A program made the translations under genes and the position numbers. Below, piece after piece: positions 1 through 7,418 of a stretch of 64,000 bases of DNA. Each line of letters begins with the position of its first letter. Positions within the stretch are counted from its first letter, which is position 1. The notes below the pieces were generated by a model. The model did not search any database and had not been told where the DNA came from. It was given only the letters and a program-made list of their open reading frames with translations. The stretch is from positions 1 through 64,000 of the forward strand of contig NZ_QFXK01000091.1 in the NCBI RefSeq assembly GCF_003261635.1, given 5' to 3'. This stretch comes from Kribbella monticola (lineage in GTDB: Bacteria > Actinomycetota > Actinomycetes > Propionibacteriales > Kribbellaceae).

Positions 1-32
1 CGCCACCCGCCACCCGCCACCCGCCCGCCACC
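1..32. repeat. CGCCACC heptamer tandem repeat (cut by window edge)
   Basis: Three perfect CGCCACC units (1-21) are followed, after a 4-base interruption, by a fourth at 26-32. The array is cut by the left edge, so its true length is unknown. No coding frame is convincing across it. Confidence 0.7.
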
Positions 33-60
33 CGCGTACGTCGGCCGGCGGGCGCTGGTC

Positions 61-176
61 CTGCGCGAACCCACAGTTTCGGGGGTTAACCTCCGAAAGT
101 GTGGGTTGCTTGCGTGCATGCAGGCGACCAACCCGCACTTTGAGGGGTTGGCCTCTCAAAGTGCGGGTTCGCGCAG
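61..176. repeat. 116-bp nested palindromic element
   Basis: Two 40-bp near-palindromes (68-107 and 130-169) have the same design: AACCC(A/G)CA outer arms, a TTT core and a GGGTT centre. They are flanked by a perfect inverted repeat, CTGCGCG (61-67) and CGCGCAG (170-176). The exact midpoint of the whole element is the palindrome TGCATGCA (115-122). The structure could fold as one cruciform or two hairpins, like REP/BIME elements or a strong bidirectional terminator. It lies beyond the 3' end of the leftward acetyltransferase gene. The structure is read directly; its role is inferred. Confidence 0.8.
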
Positions 177-202
177 AGTCCAGGTGTTGCGCGTGAGGGG
201 CC

Positions 203-694
203 TCAGCTCGTGAGCGGTTTCTGCATGACTAGCTCGCGGGTGACGCCGTCCGGCATCACATCGCCCGGTTCATCAGTGTCGACGTAGCCGTTGCGGACGT
301 AGAGCGCGTGGGCCTTTTCGTTGCCTTCGACAACTGAGAGTTTGAGGGTGTGGGCGGACGCCGCGCGGGCCCAGGTTTCGATCTGGGTCATGAGTTTGTC
401 ACCGATGCCTTTGCCGCGGCCCGTGGGTGAGATCCACATCGAGATGAGGTGGGCTACGCCTTCCTCGTCCGGGGGCAGGACGCCGCTGGCCATGCCGACG
501 GGGGTGCCGTCGAGTACGGCGATCAGGTTGTAGGAGCGCGGCAGGTCGAGCCTGCCGCGCCACCGGTCTTCCTCGGCGTTCTCCCAATCGGCGAGCCGGG
601 AGCCGAAGGCGAAGGGGGCGTCGGCGAGGGCGGCCAGTCGCAGGTCGCGCCAGGTCTTCCAGTCGTCCGCGGTCAGTTCAACTAGTTCGATCAC
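203..694 (-). CDS. GNAT family N-acetyltransferase
   Basis: A 163-residue single-domain GNAT acetyltransferase that should transfer acetyl from acetyl-CoA to an unknown amine. The acetyl-CoA-binding signature is visible around residues 90-100 (ISPTGRGKGIGDKLM), followed by the typical 'N-x-KAHALYVRNGY' end of the fold near residue 130. The start is GTG at 694; the first residues (MIELVELTADDW) begin the family's beta strand, so the length is complete. It stands alone, 40 bp downstream of the leftward channel gene. The substrate cannot be told from the sequence. Confidence 0.85.
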   Translation of the reverse strand: MIELVELTADDWKTWRDLRLAALADAPFAFGSRLADWENAEEDRWRGRLDLPRSYNLIAVLDGTPVGMASGVLPPDEEGVAHLISMWISPTGRGKGIGDKLMTQIETWARAASAHTLKLSVVEGNEKAHALYVRNGYVDTDEPGDVMPDGVTRELVMQKPLTS

Positions 695-734
695 GGGAGC
701 AAGCCTCGCAGACCAGACGGCCGCCGAGCGACCG

Positions 735-1355
735 CTATTCGGCTGGCTGAGCCGGCTGGGGTTTGCGGAACCAGTGCATCGCGGGTGGCAGCCAGTAGTA
801 CGGGATCAGCAGGGCGAACACGGCGATGCCCAAGGCCGGCACCAGAGCGCCGAGGAGCGTGCCCACGCCGTACAGGATCGGGCCCAGGTAGAAGCGGCGG
901 GCGATCCGTTTTGCCTCGGCGGGGGTGATGGTGGGGCCGAGGAGGCGGTGGTTCCGGCGGGCGTATTCCCAGATGGCGTTGAAAGGGATGCCGCCGGCGA
1001 TGAGGACCACGCCGTACAGGACGACGGCGGTCCGCTCGGATTCGCCGGTGCGGAAGCCGGCCGCGAGCACGCCGGCGCTGAACGGGATGAAGACGACCAG
1101 CATCAGCAGGACGGTGTTGAGGAACAGCAGCGTCCGGTCGGCCGTGACGATGTGATCGAACATCGCGTGATGGTTCGCCCAGATCAACCCGATCACCAGG
1201 AAGCTGATCACGAAGCCGAGGTACGACGGCCAGAGCTCGCCCAGCTTCGTCAGCAGGTGGCTGGTGTCCTCCGGCACCTTGATCTCGATGATCAGCAAGG
1301 TGATCGCGATCGCGAACACCCCGTCGCTGAACGCCTCCAGGCGCGCCGTTTTCAC
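735..1355 (-). CDS. TMEM175/DUF1211-type potassium channel-like membrane protein
   Basis: A 206-residue integral membrane protein with about six hydrophobic segments. It opens with the hallmark FSDGVFAIAITLL helix (residues 9-21), the FSDG motif of prokaryotic TMEM175 (DUF1211) channels, and has the NHH sequence (residues ~61-63) after the second helix. Family members are single six-helix repeats that form K+-leak tetramers; this one matches the one-repeat bacterial form. The C-terminal tail is short and proline-rich. No partner gene is evident. Confidence 0.85.
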   Translation of the reverse strand: MKTARLEAFSDGVFAIAITLLIIEIKVPEDTSHLLTKLGELWPSYLGFVISFLVIGLIWANHHAMFDHIVTADRTLLFLNTVLLMLVVFIPFSAGVLAAGFRTGESERTAVVLYGVVLIAGGIPFNAIWEYARRNHRLLGPTITPAEAKRIARRFYLGPILYGVGTLLGALVPALGIAVFALLIPYYWLPPAMHWFRKPQPAQPAE

Positions 1356-1387
1356 GGCCAGACCCTAACCCAGGGTCCGGCCGGTGT

Positions 1388-2398
1388 TCAGCGGATTTTG
1401 GAGGAGACCCAGTCCTTGACGCCGCCGAGGCCCTCGCCCATGTCGCGGAGGAGTTTGGCCAGCGGGTCCTGCGAGCGGGCGAAGGCGTCGGAGTACGACT
1501 TGGCCGCGTTCTTCGCCTCCTGCGACATCGAGGCGTCGCCGTCCTCCTGCCGCTTCGGGTACGTCCCGGAGACGATCGCCGTGTACTCGCCCTCGTCCAC
1601 CCAGCGCCGCAGTTCATGCGCGCGTACTACGGCCAGCGGGTGCGTCGCTGCTTCCAGCAACAGCAGCTTGAGCACGCTGTCGCGCAGGTCGCCCGCACTC
1701 TCGTACTCCGTGCCCTGCGCCAGGAACGCCGTGGTGTCCAGCTCTTCCAGCTGCCCACCGCTGGCCAGCTTCATCTGCACTCGCAGCGCGGCAGCAGGAT
1801 CCTGTACTGCGAGCAGGCCGGCCCGATCGCCGGACAACTCCGCCTTGCGGGCCCACTCGTGCAGCGCGGCGATGATCGCGCGCAGGCCGAGTGCACCGAT
1901 CGGCATCCAGTTCAGCGCGCCCGTGAGCCGCATCAGCCAGAACAGCAGCGACTGGTAGAGCGCGTGGCCGCTCTGTGCGTGACCGAGCTCGTGGCCCAGG
2001 ACGAACCGGAGTTCCTCGTCGTCGAGGCCCTTCACCAGGCTGCTGTTCAGCACGATGAACGGCTTGTCCATGCCGATCGTGACGGCATTCCAGAGCGGGA
2101 AGTTGGTGATGAACAGCTCCGGCAGCTCCCGGACGTCGAGCGTGGTCGCCGCCTCGGTGTACAGCCGGTGCACCTTCGGGAACTGCCGCTCGTCGACCCG
2201 GATCGCCGACCCGAGGAACTGCAGCCGGAACGCCCGCTCGTTGATCAGCCCGGACATCTTGCGCAGCACGAAGTCGAAGCCCTTGAGCTGGCGCAGCGCG
2301 ACCAGCGCGCCGCGGTCCGCGGGGTGCTCCCAGGCGCGCGAGCTGATGTCGGTGAGCGTGACCCTGGTCCTGGTCGGCCGCTCGTCGTTGTCGGTCAT
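1388..2398 (-). CDS. M48-family zinc metallopeptidase
   Basis: A 336-residue M48 peptidase (HtpX/Ste24 type). The zinc motif HELGH lies near residue 140 in 'RFVLGHELGHAQSGHALY', followed by a hydrophobic stretch (LLFWLMRLTGALNWMPIGALGL) and then 'KAELSGDRAGLL', which carries the third, glutamate-type ligand. The open frame continues far upstream, but that extension is arginine-rich antisense sequence of the M23 gene. ATG at 2398 (MTDNDERP) gives the usual family length. It diverges from the secreted M23 peptidase, with the promoters for both in 2399-2539. Confidence 0.85.
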   Translation of the reverse strand: MTDNDERPTRTRVTLTDISSRAWEHPADRGALVALRQLKGFDFVLRKMSGLINERAFRLQFLGSAIRVDERQFPKVHRLYTEAATTLDVRELPELFITNFPLWNAVTIGMDKPFIVLNSSLVKGLDDEELRFVLGHELGHAQSGHALYQSLLFWLMRLTGALNWMPIGALGLRAIIAALHEWARKAELSGDRAGLLAVQDPAAALRVQMKLASGGQLEELDTTAFLAQGTEYESAGDLRDSVLKLLLLEAATHPLAVVRAHELRRWVDEGEYTAIVSGTYPKRQEDGDASMSQEAKNAAKSYSDAFARSQDPLAKLLRDMGEGLGGVKDWVSSKIR

Positions 2399-2539
2399 CG
2401 TTCCCCCACAGGTCGGCGTGTGCGTTCCCAAGGTAGCTCGATCCGGGGTCTGGTCGAGTTTGGTCGATCTGCTCGTCGTGGTCGCGCGCTGCTCCCAGGC
2501 TGGGAGCGACAACTCTCCTACCGCCCTATGGAGGACCCG

Positions 2540-3226
2540 ATGTTCAAACCCGCCCTTGGTGCGGCCGTTGCCCTGGCCGCCCTGACGATCGCGCCCGCGT
2601 TGACCGCGAGCGCAGTACAAGCGCCGGCTGCCGGCGTAGCCGCAGTACAAGCGCCGGCGCCCGGCATGAGCGCAGTGGAAGAGGCCGCGCCGGCTCCGCA
2701 GAGCTACGAGGCGCAGCGAGCCGCAGTACCAGCTGCGAAGGCTGCTGCTGTGCGGACTCAGGTAGCCCAGTCTCTGACTGCGCGGCCGTTGCTGCGGGTG
2801 CCGTTCCGGTGTGGTGAGACCTGGTCCGGAGCCAGTCGCGTCGGCCACAGCCCGTCGTACTACGCCGTCGACCTGAACTGGGGTTCCGGTAGCGACGACC
2901 TGGGCAAGCCGGTGAAGACCAGCGCGGCCGGGACCGTGGTGCGCTCGTCGTACGACGCCGGTGGGTACGGCAATTACATCGAGATCGCCCACGGTGACGG
3001 CTGGCACACGCTGTACGCGCACCTGCAGAACCGTGGGGTGGCAGTCGGAGACCACGTGACCGACAGCCAGCAGATCGGGCACGTCGGCGGCACCGGTAAC
3101 GTCACCGCGCCGCACCTGCACTACGAACAGATCAAGGACGGCGTAGTGGTCGCCGCACTCTTCGGCACCTCCACCTGGGTCGATTACCCGGGCCCGGCAA
3201 CCTACAGCCGGATCCGCGACTGCTAG
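2540..3226 (+). CDS. Secreted M23 (LytM-type) metallopeptidase
   Basis: A 228-residue exported protein: signal peptide at residues 1-28 (MFKPALGAAVALAAL..., Ala-rich cleavage region), an Ala/Pro/Val linker of repeated AVQAP units, then an M23 domain. LytM zinc residues are visible as H and D in 'GHSPSYYAVDLNWG' and HLH in 'APHLHYE'. It probably cleaves peptidoglycan peptide cross-bridges or mature secreted proteins. Start chosen at ATG 2540, 4 bases after GGAGGA (2530-2535) and directly preceding the signal peptide. ATG 2528 is an alternative. Confidence 0.85.
   Translation: MFKPALGAAVALAALTIAPALTASAVQAPAAGVAAVQAPAPGMSAVEEAAPAPQSYEAQRAAVPAAKAAAVRTQVAQSLTARPLLRVPFRCGETWSGASRVGHSPSYYAVDLNWGSGSDDLGKPVKTSAAGTVVRSSYDAGGYGNYIEIAHGDGWHTLYAHLQNRGVAVGDHVTDSQQIGHVGGTGNVTAPHLHYEQIKDGVVVAALFGTSTWVDYPGPATYSRIRDC
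2611..2700 (+). repeat. 30-bp coding repeat in M23 linker
   Basis: Three 30-bp units start at 2611, 2641 and 2671. The first two share the 17-mer CGCAGTACAAGCGCCGG exactly and the third is diverged (CGCAGTGGAAGAGGCCG). They encode three 10-residue AVQAPAxGxx units between the signal peptide and the peptidase domain. Confidence 0.75.
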
Positions 3227-3260
3227 CGCCAACCCGGCACGGTACGGCTAGCCTGCTCCC

Positions 3261-4397
3261 ATGAGTGAGGTCAACGGGGTCAGCAAGCCGCTACCGTGCC
3301 GGGAGTTCGACCGGCGCGACGACAAGGATCGGGCCTGGGTGTCGGAGGCGATCCGGATCGTCGACGCGGACGCCAATCGCAGCGCGGACACGCACCTGCA
3401 CGTGTTCCCGATGCCGGAGATCACCGGGGTCGACCTGTACCTCAAGGACGAGTCCGTGCACCCGACCGGCTCGCTCAAGCACCGGCTGGCCAGGTCCCTG
3501 TTCCTGTACGCGCTGTGCAACGGCTGGATCCGCGAGGGCACCACGGTGATCGAGGCCTCCAGCGGCTCGACCGCGGTCAGCGAGGCGTACTTCGCCCGCA
3601 TGCTCGGGCTGCCGTTCATCGCGGTGATGCCGGCCTCGACCAGCCAGGAGAAGATCGACCTGATCGAGTTCTACGGCGGCACCTGCCACATGGTCGAGCG
3701 GTCCGGGCAGATCTACGGCGAGGCCAAGCGGCTGGCCGAGGAGACCGGCGGCCACTACATGGACCAGTTCACGTACGCCGAACGCGCCACCGACTGGCGC
3801 GGCAACAACAACATCGCCGAGTCGATCTTCGGCCAGCTCTCCCTCGAGCACCACCCGGTCCCGACCTGGATCGTGGTCGGCGCGGGGACCGGCGGTACGT
3901 CGGCCACCATCGGCCGCTACATCCGCTACCAGCGGCACGACACCTCGGTCGCCGTGGTCGACCCGGAGAACTCGGCCTTCTTCCCCGCCTTCGAGTCCGG
4001 GGACGGCGATTTCGCGACCGGGCGGCCGTCGCGGATCGAGGGCATCGGCCGGCCGCGGGTGGAGCCGTCGTTCGTGCTGGGCGTCGTCGACCGGATGATC
4101 GCCGTACCGGATGCCGCCTCGATCGCGGCGATGCGGTTCTGCTCGAAGGTGATGGGCCGGCTGGTCGGCGGATCGACCGGAACCAACCTGTGGGGGTCGC
4201 TGCGGCTGGCAGCCGAGATGCGGCGTACCGGCGTACGGGGCAGCATCGTCACGCTGCTCTGCGACGGTGGTGAGCGCTACAGCGACACGTACTACGACGA
4301 CGAGTGGCTCAAGCGCAACGGGATCGACCTCGCGCCGTACGCCGAGACGCTGGAAGGTTTCGCTGCCACCGGTCGCTGGCGCGAGCCGGTGCGCTAG
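3261..4397 (+). CDS. PLP-dependent cysteine synthase-family enzyme (Cds1-like)
   Basis: A 378-residue fold-type II PLP enzyme. The Schiff-base lysine is in 'HPTGSLKHRLA' near residue 75, the substrate loop is 'EASSGSTAVS', and the phosphate-binding glycine loop is 'GAGTGGTSATIGRY'. The overall pattern (KDESVHPTGS, NNNIAESIFGQL, WLKRNG) is most like actinobacterial L-cysteine desulfhydrase Cds1, which makes sulfide, pyruvate and ammonia from cysteine; cysteine synthase is the alternative. Its TAG stop overlaps the stop of convergent menA inside one CTAG. Confidence 0.75.
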   Translation: MSEVNGVSKPLPCREFDRRDDKDRAWVSEAIRIVDADANRSADTHLHVFPMPEITGVDLYLKDESVHPTGSLKHRLARSLFLYALCNGWIREGTTVIEASSGSTAVSEAYFARMLGLPFIAVMPASTSQEKIDLIEFYGGTCHMVERSGQIYGEAKRLAEETGGHYMDQFTYAERATDWRGNNNIAESIFGQLSLEHHPVPTWIVVGAGTGGTSATIGRYIRYQRHDTSVAVVDPENSAFFPAFESGDGDFATGRPSRIEGIGRPRVEPSFVLGVVDRMIAVPDAASIAAMRFCSKVMGRLVGGSTGTNLWGSLRLAAEMRRTGVRGSIVTLLCDGGERYSDTYYDDEWLKRNGIDLAPYAETLEGFAATGRWREPVR

Positions 4398-5266
4398 CTA
4401 CCGAGGGCCAGGCCGACTGCGAGGCCGATGGCGTAGACGAGCTCGGTCAGGCCGGTGTCCTTCAGTACGGGGATCAGTGCCGGGCCGACTGCGTCGCTGA
4501 CGACCACCTTGATCGCCCGGAAGCCCAGTGGCAGGGCGATCAGAGCCAGGAGCGTCCAGGGCGTTGCCAGCGCGGAGACAGCCGCTAGTACGAAGGCGAG
4601 CAGCACAAGCCCCGCATAGAGCCTGCGAGACCGCGCAGCACCCAGTACTACGGCCAGTGTGCGCTTGCCGGTCACTGTGTCGGTGGGGATGTCGCGAAGG
4701 TTGTTGGCGACCAGTAGTGCGCAGGCGATCGCACCGATGGCTACAGCACCCGCCACAGCGGTCCAGCTGAGCTTGCCGGCCTGCACGTACGTAGTACCGA
4801 GTACTGCGACCAAGCCGAAGAACAGGAAGACGCTGACTTCACCGAGTGCGCGGTACCCGTACGGCTTCTTGCCCCCCGTGTAAAACCACGCACCGACCAG
4901 CGAAGCGGCTCCAGCGATCAGTAGCCACCAACTGGAGGTCGCACAGAGCACGATGCCGAGCACTGCGCCGACACCGAAGCAGATGAAGGCCGCTGTCTTC
5001 ACCTGCTTCGGGCTGGCGACCTTGGAGCCCACCAGGCGGAGCGGCCCGACCCGGTTCTCGTCCGTACCGCGGATGCCGTCCGAGTAGTCATTGGCGTAGT
5101 TGACGCCGATCTGCAGCGCCAGGCCGACTCCGAGGGCCAGTAGCGCCTTCCACCAGACGAAGCCGTCGAGGTAGGCGGCAGCGCCGGTCCCGACGAGCAC
5201 GGGGGCGATGGCGGCAGGCAGCGTGCGCGGGCGAGCGCCTTCGATCCACTGGGCAGGGGTGGCCAT
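4394..5266 (-). CDS. menA: 1,4-dihydroxy-2-naphthoate polyprenyltransferase
   Basis: A 290-residue UbiA-superfamily membrane prenyltransferase that attaches the polyprenyl chain to DHNA, giving demethylmenaquinone. The first Mg-diphosphate motif NDYSDG is at residues 59-64 within 'GVNYANDYSDGIRGTD', and 'YTGGKKPYGYRALGE' is the typical MenA loop. About eight hydrophobic helices are visible. ATG 5266 starts with the conserved 'WIEGARPRTLPAAI' region. It diverges from menE across an 89-bp gap (5267-5355) that must hold both promoters. Its stop overlaps the convergent gene's stop. Confidence 0.95.
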   Translation of the reverse strand: MATPAQWIEGARPRTLPAAIAPVLVGTGAAAYLDGFVWWKALLALGVGLALQIGVNYANDYSDGIRGTDENRVGPLRLVGSKVASPKQVKTAAFICFGVGAVLGIVLCATSSWWLLIAGAASLVGAWFYTGGKKPYGYRALGEVSVFLFFGLVAVLGTTYVQAGKLSWTAVAGAVAIGAIACALLVANNLRDIPTDTVTGKRTLAVVLGAARSRRLYAGLVLLAFVLAAVSALATPWTLLALIALPLGFRAIKVVVSDAVGPALIPVLKDTGLTELVYAIGLAVGLALGS

Positions 5267-5355
5267 GACCGACGATTCTGTCAGCCCGCTGGTAAGGGGT
5301 TGCAGGCGGGACAGGCTGCGGCCGCGTCCGGGCCGCGCCGTACGCTCGGAGGGAC

Positions 5356-6480
5356 ATGGCTACGCCGAGGGAAGGACGGAACGCGGTGTTACGGCTGGTC
5401 CCTGGCACCCCTGATGCCGTATTGCCCGCCCTGACGGCCGTACTGGACGGCGCCGGTACGCCGTTCGCCCCGGTACCGGCGGACTCGGCGTCGGCCGAGC
5501 GGGTCAAGCAGGCCGTGGCACCGGACGAGCCACTGGAGTCGGACGACTGTGCAGTGATCCTGACCACTTCTGGCTCGTCGGGTGAGCCGAAGGGCGTGAT
5601 GCTCTCCCGCGCGGCCCTGGTCGCATCAGCCACGGCTACCCATGAACGACTGGGCGGACCGGGCCAGTGGGTGCTGCCGATGAAGCCGTACTTCGTCGGT
5701 GGGCTGCAGATCCTTACGCGTTCCCTGCTCGCCGGGTACGCGCCGGTGATCGCCTGGGACCACCCGGACCTGACGGCGGCCGCTGCGGCGATGACTGCGC
5801 CTCGGCGGTACACAGCGATGGTCCCGACCCAGCTGGCGCGCTACCTGGAGACCTCCGCGGACGCGCTGCGGCGCTTCGACGCGATCGTGATCGGCGGCGC
5901 GGCGATGCCCGCTTCGCTGAAGGAACGCGCCCTGGCGGCTGGGGTCGCCGCGATACCGGCGTACGGGATGACGGAGACCGGCAGCGGATGCGTGTACGCC
6001 GGGGAGCCGCTCGCGGGGACCTCGCTGCGGCTGGAGGACGAGCGGATCCTGATCAGCGGGCCGACCCTGTTCTCCGGGTATCGGCTGCGGCCGGAGGTGA
6101 CGGCGGAGGTGCTCCGGGACGGCTGGTTCCGGACGCAGGATCGCGGGAGGTTCGTCGACGGGCGGTTGCAGGTGATCGGGCGGCTGGACGATGTGGTGAT
6201 CTCGGGTGGGGTCAACGTCACGCTGACCGCTGTGCAAGCGCGGCTGCTCGAGCATCCCGCGGTGAAGGACGCTGTCGTGCTCGGTGTTCCGGATGCCGAG
6301 TGGGGGAGCCGGGTTGTCGCTTTCGTCGTTGGAGACGTGGCGCTTGCCGAAGTGCGCGACTTCGTGGCGGAGGTGCTGCCGCGGACCTGGGCGCCGCGGG
6401 ACGTGATCGGTTTGACGGCGCTGCCGATGCTTGCCTCGGGCAAGGTTGACCGGCAGTCGCTGCTGGAAGGTGTGCGGTGA
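5356..6480 (+). CDS. menE: o-Succinylbenzoate--CoA ligase
   Basis: A 374-residue acyl-adenylate synthetase of the ANL family that activates o-succinylbenzoate as its CoA thioester. The AMP-binding P-loop TTSGSSGEPKG is at residues 70-80, 'AYGMTETGSG' is the A5 motif, 'GWFRTQDRGRF' the A7 region and 'ASGKVDRQ' carries the catalytic lysine near the end. The N-terminal lobe is short, as in actinobacterial MenE. ATG 5356 follows GGAGGGAC. The stop overlaps the GTG start of menC (GTGA), so the pair is translationally coupled. Confidence 0.93.
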   Translation: MATPREGRNAVLRLVPGTPDAVLPALTAVLDGAGTPFAPVPADSASAERVKQAVAPDEPLESDDCAVILTTSGSSGEPKGVMLSRAALVASATATHERLGGPGQWVLPMKPYFVGGLQILTRSLLAGYAPVIAWDHPDLTAAAAAMTAPRRYTAMVPTQLARYLETSADALRRFDAIVIGGAAMPASLKERALAAGVAAIPAYGMTETGSGCVYAGEPLAGTSLRLEDERILISGPTLFSGYRLRPEVTAEVLRDGWFRTQDRGRFVDGRLQVIGRLDDVVISGGVNVTLTAVQARLLEHPAVKDAVVLGVPDAEWGSRVVAFVVGDVALAEVRDFVAEVLPRTWAPRDVIGLTALPMLASGKVDRQSLLEGVR

Positions 6481-7418
6481 TCACGTACGCGATCGGGCTG
6501 AAGAACCGCTTCCGCGGCATCACTGTCCGCCAGGGGATGCTCTTCGAGGGGCCAGCCGGTTGGGCGGAGTGGAGTCCGTTCCTGGACTACGACGACGCTA
6601 CCTGTGTCGCTTGGCTTCGGGCCGCTCGTGAAGCGGCAGTGGACGGGTGGCCGGCGGCAGTGCGTTCCGTCGTACCGGTGAACTGCACTGTGCCTGCTGT
6701 GGGTCCGGAGAAGGCTGTTGAGATCGTTCGGGCTTCTGGGTGCCGCACTGCCAAGGTGAAGGTGGCTGAGCCCGGGCAGACGTTGGCGGACGACCTGGAG
6801 CGAGTCGAAGCCGTGCGGGATGCGATCGGCGACGGCCGGGTCAGGATCGACGCAAACGGTGCTTGGTCGGTCGACCAGGCGCTGCGTAGCTTGAAGGAGC
6901 TCGCGCGGTTCGACCTGGAGTACGTCGAGCAGCCGTGTGCCTCGGTAGAGGATTTGGCTGCGGTCCGTCGGCGTACCGACGTACTGGTGGCTGCGGACGA
7001 GTCCATCCGGCGGGCTGAGGATCCTTTGCTGGTAAGGAAGTTGGGCGCCGCCGACATCGCAGTGCTGAAGGTGCAGCCCATCGGGGGAGTGCGGGCGTGC
7101 CTGGAGATTGCTGAGCAGATCGGCCTGCCGGTGGTGGTGTCCTCGGCGCTGGAGACGTCGGTGGGCATCGCGGCCGGGGTGGCGTTGGCAGCGGCGCTGC
7201 CCGAGCTTCCGTATGCGTGTGGGCTGGCCACTGTCTCCATGTTCACCTCTGAGGTCGCTGCGCAGCCGTTGCTGCCGGTAGATGGCTTCCTCCCCGTCGG
7301 TAGGGTGCAGCCCGATCCGTCGTTGCTTGCGGCATCTACTGCCGACCAAGAGATCACTGCAGCTTGGGAAGCCCGGTATGCCCGGGTCGAGAGCCTCCTG
7401 AAGGGGAGTGTGGGATGA
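6477..7418 (+). CDS. menC: o-Succinylbenzoate synthase
   Basis: A 313-residue enolase-superfamily enzyme that dehydrates SHCHC to o-succinylbenzoate. The catalytic KxK is in 'CRTAKVKVAE'; the metal ligands are D in 'RIDANGAW', E in 'LEYVEQPC' and D in 'LVAADESIRR'. The second catalytic lysine is in 'IAVLKVQPIGG'. The GTG start at 6477 overlaps the menE stop and its own TGA overlaps the menD ATG, so menE-menC-menD form one coupled unit. Confidence 0.93.
   Translation: MITYAIGLKNRFRGITVRQGMLFEGPAGWAEWSPFLDYDDATCVAWLRAAREAAVDGWPAAVRSVVPVNCTVPAVGPEKAVEIVRASGCRTAKVKVAEPGQTLADDLERVEAVRDAIGDGRVRIDANGAWSVDQALRSLKELARFDLEYVEQPCASVEDLAAVRRRTDVLVAADESIRRAEDPLLVRKLGAADIAVLKVQPIGGVRACLEIAEQIGLPVVVSSALETSVGIAAGVALAAALPELPYACGLATVSMFTSEVAAQPLLPVDGFLPVGRVQPDPSLLAASTADQEITAAWEARYARVESLLKGSVG

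Noticed and set aside
1616..2539. Upstream in-frame extension of the M23 peptidase
   Set aside because: It is antisense of the M48 gene; the signal peptide and RBS place the start at 2540.
2399..3232. Upstream extension of the M48 peptidase frame
   Set aside because: Antisense to the M23 gene, low complexity; the family length is met by the ATG at 2398.
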